Shown here one piece after another: positions 57,884 through 64,000 of a stretch of 64,000 nucleotides of DNA. The stretch covers positions 34,096,027 through 34,160,026 of the forward strand of contig CM049308.1 in NCBI GenBank assembly GCA_026874595.1. Direction: 5' to 3'. The position numbers and the translations under genes are program-made. The DNA comes from Sipunculus nudus. Taxonomy: Eukaryota; Annelida; Sipuncula; Golfingiida; Sipunculidae. The first letter of the stretch is position 1. Each line of letters begins with the position of its first letter. The notes beneath the pieces are model-generated. The model was given only the letters and a program-made list of their open reading frames with translations, had not been told where the DNA came from and made no database searches.

Positions 57884-58599
57884 AACTGTGGAGTTCTATT
57901 CAATCTATTCTATTTTCAGTTGTGAGTATAAATCAGGGTTCGGTGAAGTTAAGTGGGTTGGTATTTAAATAGAAGTAACAGTTCTTGATAATGAAACAAG
58001 TTCAAGTCCGAAGAACAAGTAGATGTAAATGTTCAAGTGTACAAGAATGGGGGTGTGTACAAGAACTGGATAAAACTAGGACTTAATGGTGTACAGAATA
58101 TGTGTGCATCACAAACAGGCTAATGTTTGATGAGGATATGAATTGACATGCCAATTGACCCTGTTTGAGGAGGATATGAACTGACATGCAAATTGACCCT
58201 GTTGTTCATTTGACGTATTGATGTTTATGTACACATGAAATAAAGTATGCATTATGGAGGAGTCTTTGATATTTGTTTATTCAACTGTTTCCAGGAAGAA
58301 GGCATTTTGCCTGAAGTCTTACATGTAGGACTGTATTGTGTAATCAGTTGTTTCACATGGGACTCAAGAACTAAGTTTTTTGCACACGCATAATCTTTAA
58401 ATCATTTGAAAGGTAATTTAAGCAGAATAAGGATCTGAAATTTTCTGACTTTAATAGAACTTTTTGAACAAGGGAAAGTTTATCAATGGAACAGGCCTAG
58501 TATGTCCCACACCTTATATATTTAGAAAAAAAGAGTGAATACTTGTATGAAATTTGACATGGGTCAATATCACACAACAAGATTACCTCTGCAACCTTG

Positions 58600-59015
58600 A
58601 AAACTGCATGAAGGTCATCTATTTTGTAACCTGGCCTGACCCTTCATGAGCTACATCAACGCTGTAAGTTTGGCAGGATTTAGGGATGGAAGATTCAGTA
58701 ACCCGCAAATTGCTACAGCTATAAGTATTGAGGACCAGTACATAGAGGCCAGAGCTAGAATACGTTCTTGTCGAGTGCCTATCATCGATGAAATAGGCAT
58801 GTTGAGTTGCAAACTCATTGAACAGGTAGACTACACCTGCAGATATGTCCGGGACAATGGAATAGTGTTTGGAGGCCTGCAAGTGACTGTAGCAGGCGAT
58901 TTCCCCAGTTCCTGATCATCTGTATGAAGACGGCGGAGAGTTTTGTTTAAATCACCTCAGTTCAAAGAGGCCTTTAGGCACAAATATCAATTAAACAAGG
59001 TGAATCCTTAAATCT
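58600..59015 (+). pseudogene. PIF1-like helicase fragment, copy 2
   Basis: Counterpart of 20640-21055. Here the codon before VPIIDE is CGA (Arg), as in the family, so the stop in copy 1 arose by one C to T change after the duplication. The frameshift after GDF is shared. Confidence 0.77.
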
Positions 59016-59019
59016 TTAT

Positions 59020-59320
59020 ACAAAAATTTGAATTGAAGGCTGAATAACTAATTTTTACGCCAAATATACCCGGCCTGAGACCTACACATCAAATTAAATG
59101 TGTTACATGCCAAGGTAAATATTAGACCCCCTGATAGTGCCAGTTTTGTACTGTCCAGAAATTTGAATTGAAGGCTGAATAACTAATTTTTACGCCAAAT
59201 ATACCCGGCCTGAGACCAACACATCAAATCAAATGTGTTACATGCCAAATATACCCGGCCTGAGACCTACACATCAAATTAAATGTGTTACATGCCAAGG
59301 TAAATATGGGACCCCCTGAT
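59020..59320 (+). repeat. Imperfect ~130 bp tandem repeat, copy 2
   Basis: Counterpart of 21060-21360 with the same two and two-thirds units. Confidence 0.9.
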
Positions 59321-59798
59321 GTGTACTGTCCATAGCTTCAGTACTGAAATAGTAGTTGTGGTTTATATTAAATACATATAGACCATTTGGTCATGGACAC
59401 ATTGTGCAATTCAATCAAATTTGTAGATAGTCATGAGCACTTTCTCCACATATCATGTAGTACATAACATCTTGGAAAAGGTTTAGCTTAATCATCATTT
59501 AATCATCAATATTAAAAAAGGGATATTTTTATGATGACCTGCAAAAATATTTTATGTGGTCATGCCGTCATAGAGAACAAAGCCTTTAAATTAAACTTCA
59601 TTGTGCGACTCATGCGACCCTTTACATCATTTAAAAAACTTGTTAGAATGGCAGGAGGTGGGGAGGTGGGGTCGGAAATTGCCGGCGAGAGGGGGTGGGG
59701 GGGGGGGGGGGGTAAGAAATTGGCGGGAGGGGGGAGCGGGAAAATGTTTGATTGCGGATCCCCCCACCCCCCTCAAGAACACACACATTTGGAGAATA

Positions 59799-61247
59799 CC
59801 ATTAGGTCAAAGAAATGAAAAGCATAATAAATTAAGGTTCAGTTATGCCAAGAGGAAACACTTAGGCCAGTTGTCAACAGAAAGCTAGGAACTCGGGGAC
59901 AAAATGTTAGGAGCGTTTCCAAAAAGAGTTTTAAACAAAAACCTGTGTTCCTGTGGCCTTGACCGCAAAAATGTGCAAAGGTCTAGCTCTGCTGGTGGGT
60001 GAGCAATTTTTTTCTTAAATAACATTCCTCGACCATTAGGAACAGAGTGGATTTGAGGGGTGGCGGGGGTGGGATTTAAAAATGCACTGCAAGCTTTTCA
60101 TTAATCAATTCCTTGACCTTACGGAACAAATTAACAACTGGGGTGAGGGATGGTTCAGCCGATTTTGAGCCACACACACGAACAGATATACAGGTCTCAG
60201 ACATAGTACTAAAAAAATCCTTGAACTTGCATCAGTACACCCTGACATTTTGCATCATTCACAACAAGGAAATAAAAGTCGATAGTTAAAAAATTGGTTT
60301 TATTTAACAGTATACATCGCAAACAAGGAATTCCTGTGAAAAAAGCAGAAGCAAGAGAACTAAAAAGAAGTAAACAGGTTTCAGTGAGTCTTTCATTATA
60401 GGAAAGCAGGCGTGTTTGGCGATGCAGGTTACCATCTGCGCGAAAGAGAGGACAATTCGCATCGCAGAGGAACATAACAACGGAAATTGCGATGAGAAAT
60501 TAAATCGTATCCAAACTAGAAGAGTGTAGTGCCAGATCTAAATATTGAAAAGTGGACTTCAAAACGTTAGGCGAGCCTAACAACCTACATTGCCAAAGAG
60601 TTCTGGAAACAAGTAGGTTCACCGTAAAAGATAACCATTTTACTCATGCTAAATATAATAACCAAATACATTATACCTGGGCCAAATTAGGCCATTCTAT
60701 GTCAATACAGACTTGCCAGTTACACAGTTTGCCACTACTTACCACAACAGCTTTTGGGTTAAATGAAATACTATGCTTCTTATGCCAGTCCTTTTTGACG
60801 TTCATTTATCAAACTCACGATTTCAGGCCAGAATGGGAGCCCTGCTTGTTGAATCACATTTAAAGTGCCAGCGGTTCAAATGCACAGTATATTTTGCCTG
60901 TGTGTAATCCCATTCCATGAACCACAATTGCCTTAGTAACGTTAGAGCTGCAGGCGTTCACGCACTGATTCATGACACAAAATCAACACGCTTCATTTTA
61001 ATAACAGTTCTCACGCCATTTTGATCTTCTACAACTCTTCCTAAGACCTGCACTTCTGGCTACTAGTGTGAAAAACGTTTTAGCGTATTCCTTTCTGTAA
61101 CTTGCTTTACAATTTCTCCTAACTGAGGTTACCGAAGGTCTATATGATATCAGTCGTTTAATGCATGTAATGTATCTATCCACCACATCCCCGTCATACG
61201 GGATGCCTTTCGATGGCCCTGGATACACGGCCAAGTCTTGGGTGGCT
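59799..61247. other. 1.45 kb segment present only in copy 2
   Basis: In copy 1 the sequence goes directly from TTTGGAGAAT to TTCCTCAATCTCC (near 21842). Copy 2 has about 1450 bp between the same words. There is no target-site duplication and no terminal inverted repeat at the joints, so a deletion in copy 1 is more likely than an insertion in copy 2. The segment is less AT-rich in parts. It holds an 88-codon minus frame (60475-60209) and a 103-codon plus frame (60552-60863) that I do not recognise. Confidence 0.7.
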
Positions 61248-61845
61248 TCCTCAATCTCCTCGCAGCTGTCAAGCAATTTGAAATAAACCTGAACAAGTAT
61301 CTTGTGATGGAATAAACAAAGCATCAAACTTTGACACAATAAATCCAACAAATATCTGATCTTATATCACTTATCAATATTTGCATTTGGAGCTGAATCA
61401 TTAGAAATATAAAGATAAAGATTGATTTCCTTGAAACTATCACGTGACATTATATTGGGCAATCTCTGAAGTACATATAAATCATCATCATTGTCCAATA
61501 CATATTTAGTGATGGTAATATGATAACATCCATGACAAAACATATTCCAGTGAATTCCTTTATTTCATCTATTGTAACATGTTCCAATTTCATTTATTGT
61601 TTATCTGAATTTGATTGTCGTTGTTGCCTAGCATACGGGTTTGTGCTGCTGACCAGAACACTGAAGACATTATCTCTAAAATATTTGGAGAATGTCAGTG
61701 GCCGACATTCCCTGGCTGCCTCAGCTGACATCTGAAACTGGAGTCCTGTTTGCTTCCCAGGGTTGAAATTTCTTATGAAGTATGCTGAATGGTCATGTGA
61801 TTTTTTCCACTCCCCATCCAAGATGCCTTGACTAAATCTGACCAT
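61248..61845 (-). pseudogene. PiggyBac transposase N-terminal fragment, copy 2
   Basis: Counterpart of 21843-22441. Its first part is open from 61845 to 61594. Downstream in transcription direction its frame continues without a stop to 60998, inside the segment missing from copy 1, but I see no further piggyBac motif there. Confidence 0.7.
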
Positions 61846-62639
61846 TCAGGGGCCTTATTTTGCCATTGTTCTATATATTTATTTGTAATATGCAAAATGT
61901 TACCTACGTAATGACAGCAACCTGCTCTCCATGGGAGCCGTCATGATCCCCGTGAGGCATCTTTATGGTAGTTTCCTTGTCCCACGAATTGTGATAAACC
62001 GATTCGGAGTCAAAATCGCGGCAGTGTCACTGCATATTAATTTATATTGGCCTTTTCATGTTACCAAGACGACGCAATTAAAACGTCTCAAATTTTTCAT
62101 TCATTCACCAGTCAGGGAAAAATAACCTAGACAACACTTGTATAATTTTTAAAGGATCATTACGGCATTGGCCCTTACACAGCTGTTGTTATGACGAGGA
62201 CTTGTATGAACACAAAACCACGTTTCACCCGCCTTATATGGCCGGCCCGTCTGGGAGGGGTTATAGGTCTCAATTTTATTAACATACAATCATGTGGTGC
62301 ATCTCTAAATTACAAAAATTCAAAATGTCCGCCAAAATGACGCATTTGGCCCACTCATCATAAACTTTATACGTAGATACTACTTTTAATATGTCAATAT
62401 ATGTGTCTTCGGGGTGAGGAAACCAAAATCTCACCTATTTAATATGATTAACCCTACCTAAAATGAGTTTGGTGTGAGTTTTCGTAATTGTATCCGCCAA
62501 AAGAGTTTTCAGCCCACTGCCGCCGCCGCGTAAATGTCCGGAGAACTCCTCCGTAACCGCTGGGTGGATTTTTATAAAACCCAGGATTTTGTTTGGGTCA
62601 CATGTGAAATGCTGCGCCCCGATTTTGTTTTGGCCTCTG

Positions 62640-63930
62640 ACCTTTCCTCTCTGCCAGTCGTCCATTTGTGCGTCTGTTTCCATACATAAACCCACATATC
62701 TCGGGAACTCTTTGACCGATCAGGAAAAAAAATTGTACAAATGTAGCCCTTGGATATGCAACCAAATATAAACAAAAAATGGTGGCGCCACCTGCAACCA
62801 TGTTTGCACAGTGTCCATCTGTTCATCTGCCTTAGGTTAAAATCACTCGTATCTCTGCAGTGGTTTGACTAATTCACCTGAAATTTGGCATGCGTATACA
62901 TCCTGGATAGCTTTCTTGATTTTATGACAGGTAGCGCCACCTACATCCACGTTCACACTGTAGACTTCCGAGCTCATATCTCAGGATCCGTTTGACCGAT
63001 TGGGCCAAAATTGTACATGTATCTCACATAGCTCTTTATCATACGCAAAACTGGTGGCGCAACCTGCAACCATTTTTGCACAGCGTCCGTCTGTTTGTCT
63101 GCCGTGGGATAATATCACTCGTAGCTCGGCAGTGGTTTGACATATCTGCCTAAAATTTTGCGGTTTTATAAATCCTGGAAAGCATTCTTGATTTTATGAC
63201 AGGTGGCGCCACGTACATTCTATTTTACGCTGCAGACATCCAAGCTCATATTTCGGGAACCTTTTGACCGATTGGGCCAAAATTTTGCATGTTAATAGAT
63301 CTCACATAGCTCTTTATCATAAACAAAACTGGAGGGGCCACCTGCAAACATTTATGCACAGCGTCCGTCTGTTTGTCTGCCGCGGGCTATAATCACTCAT
63401 ATCTCTGTAGTGATTTGACATAACTGCTTAAATATTGCAGGTTTATACACTTGGATAGCCTTCTCAATTTGTTTGGCAGGTGGCGCCACCTACATTCTAT
63501 TTTACGCTGCAGACATCCAAGCTCATATTTCGGGAACCTTTTGACCGATTAGGCCAAAATTTTGCATGTGTATAGATCTCACATAGCTCTTTATCATAAA
63601 CAAAACTGGAGGGGCCACCTGCAACCATTTATGCACAGCGTCCGTCTGTTTGTCTGCCGTGGGCTATAATCACTCATATCTCTGAAGTGGTTTGACATAA
63701 CTGCTTAAATTTTGCAGGTTTATACATCTAGGATAACCTTCTCGATTTTTTTGGCAGGTGGCGCCACCTACATTCTAGTTTACGCCGCAGACATCCAAGC
63801 TCAAATCTCGGGAACCGTATGACCGATTGGGCCAAAATTTTGCATGTGTATAGATCTCACATAGCTCGTAATCACACACAAGAATTGGTGCCGCCACCTG
63901 CCACTATTTTTGCACAAGTCCTTCAGCTCA
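62640..63930 (+). repeat. Satellite-like array, ~276 bp period, copy 2
   Basis: Counterpart of 23230-24520 with the same number of units. Its right part runs to the window end. Confidence 0.88.
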
Positions 63931-64000
63931 TTAACCGAATTTTTCCATGGATATATGGCTTTCATTATTATTTACAAGGATTATGGGTGTCAAATAGCCC

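Larger units (their letters stand above)
38203..64000 (+). repeat. Large direct duplication, copy 2
   Basis: Counterpart of 1-24598. It starts at or just before 38203, where the sequence reads GTATGCCATTGA like base 1 of the window, and it is still matching at the last base. Relative to copy 1 it lacks about 118 bp near 43964, about 145 bp near 51373 and about 14 bp near 49330. It carries an extra 18 bp tandem unit near 48950 and an extra 1.45 kb at 59799-61247. The 13.6 kb between the copies (24599-38202) has no second copy in the window. Confidence 0.97.

Overview
The window is AT-rich eukaryotic DNA from an invertebrate. I infer a mollusc, probably a bivalve, because it carries families that I associate with bivalve genomes: PIF1-like helicase, SWIM-finger and CARF-like open frames, a satellite built on a GGTGGCGCCACC core, and GACG/GACA-rich tails ending in GCGGGGGAC. 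The genes have spliceosomal introns. I see no rRNA gene, no intact tRNA, no operon and no convincing intact host gene. The window is a transposon graveyard.

Layout. Bases 1-24598 and 38203-64000 are two direct copies of the same segment, near-identical by eye (roughly 1% substitutions), separated by about 13.6 kb of spacer. The offset drifts from 38.2 kb to 37.95 kb and then to 39.4 kb because of a few large indels: about 118 bp in the recombinase remnant, about 145 bp in a yqaJ intron, and about 1.45 kb next to the piggyBac remnant. Copy 1 starts at the first base of the window and copy 2 reaches the last, so neither outer boundary is visible. A real tandem duplication and an uncollapsed second haplotype in the assembly are both possible. 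Inside each copy is an older direct duplication of about 1.3 kb (138-1464 and 3698-5007), so that unit is present four times.

Content of each copy, left to right: OB-fold (RPA1-like) exon remnants on the minus strand; a decayed tyrosine recombinase of Crypton/DIRS type on the plus strand; palindromes and short tandem duplications; a second OB-fold exon pair; a two-gene DNA transposon of ISL2EU type; a Ty3/Gypsy integrase fragment; a PIF1-like helicase fragment; a ~130 bp tandem repeat; a piggyBac transposase remnant; and a ~276 bp satellite array. The spacer holds a Helitron-type fragment, a CARF-like fragment, pieces of non-LTR retrotransposons, a GAGTAC-rich cluster ending in a hAT-like terminus, a minisatellite, and a SWIM-finger fragment beside the start of copy 2.

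The most informative locus is the ISL2EU-type element (about 11.3-17.1 kb and 49.4-55.0 kb). The plus strand encodes a four-exon SWIM-finger plus YqaJ/lambda-exonuclease-like nuclease. The minus strand encodes a THAP plus DDE transposase. The two genes interlock: the transposase DDE exon lies in the last intron of the nuclease gene, and the nuclease catalytic exon lies in the last intron of the transposase gene. Both genes carry frameshifts shared by both copies, so the element was dead before the large duplication. Single copies have decayed further since.
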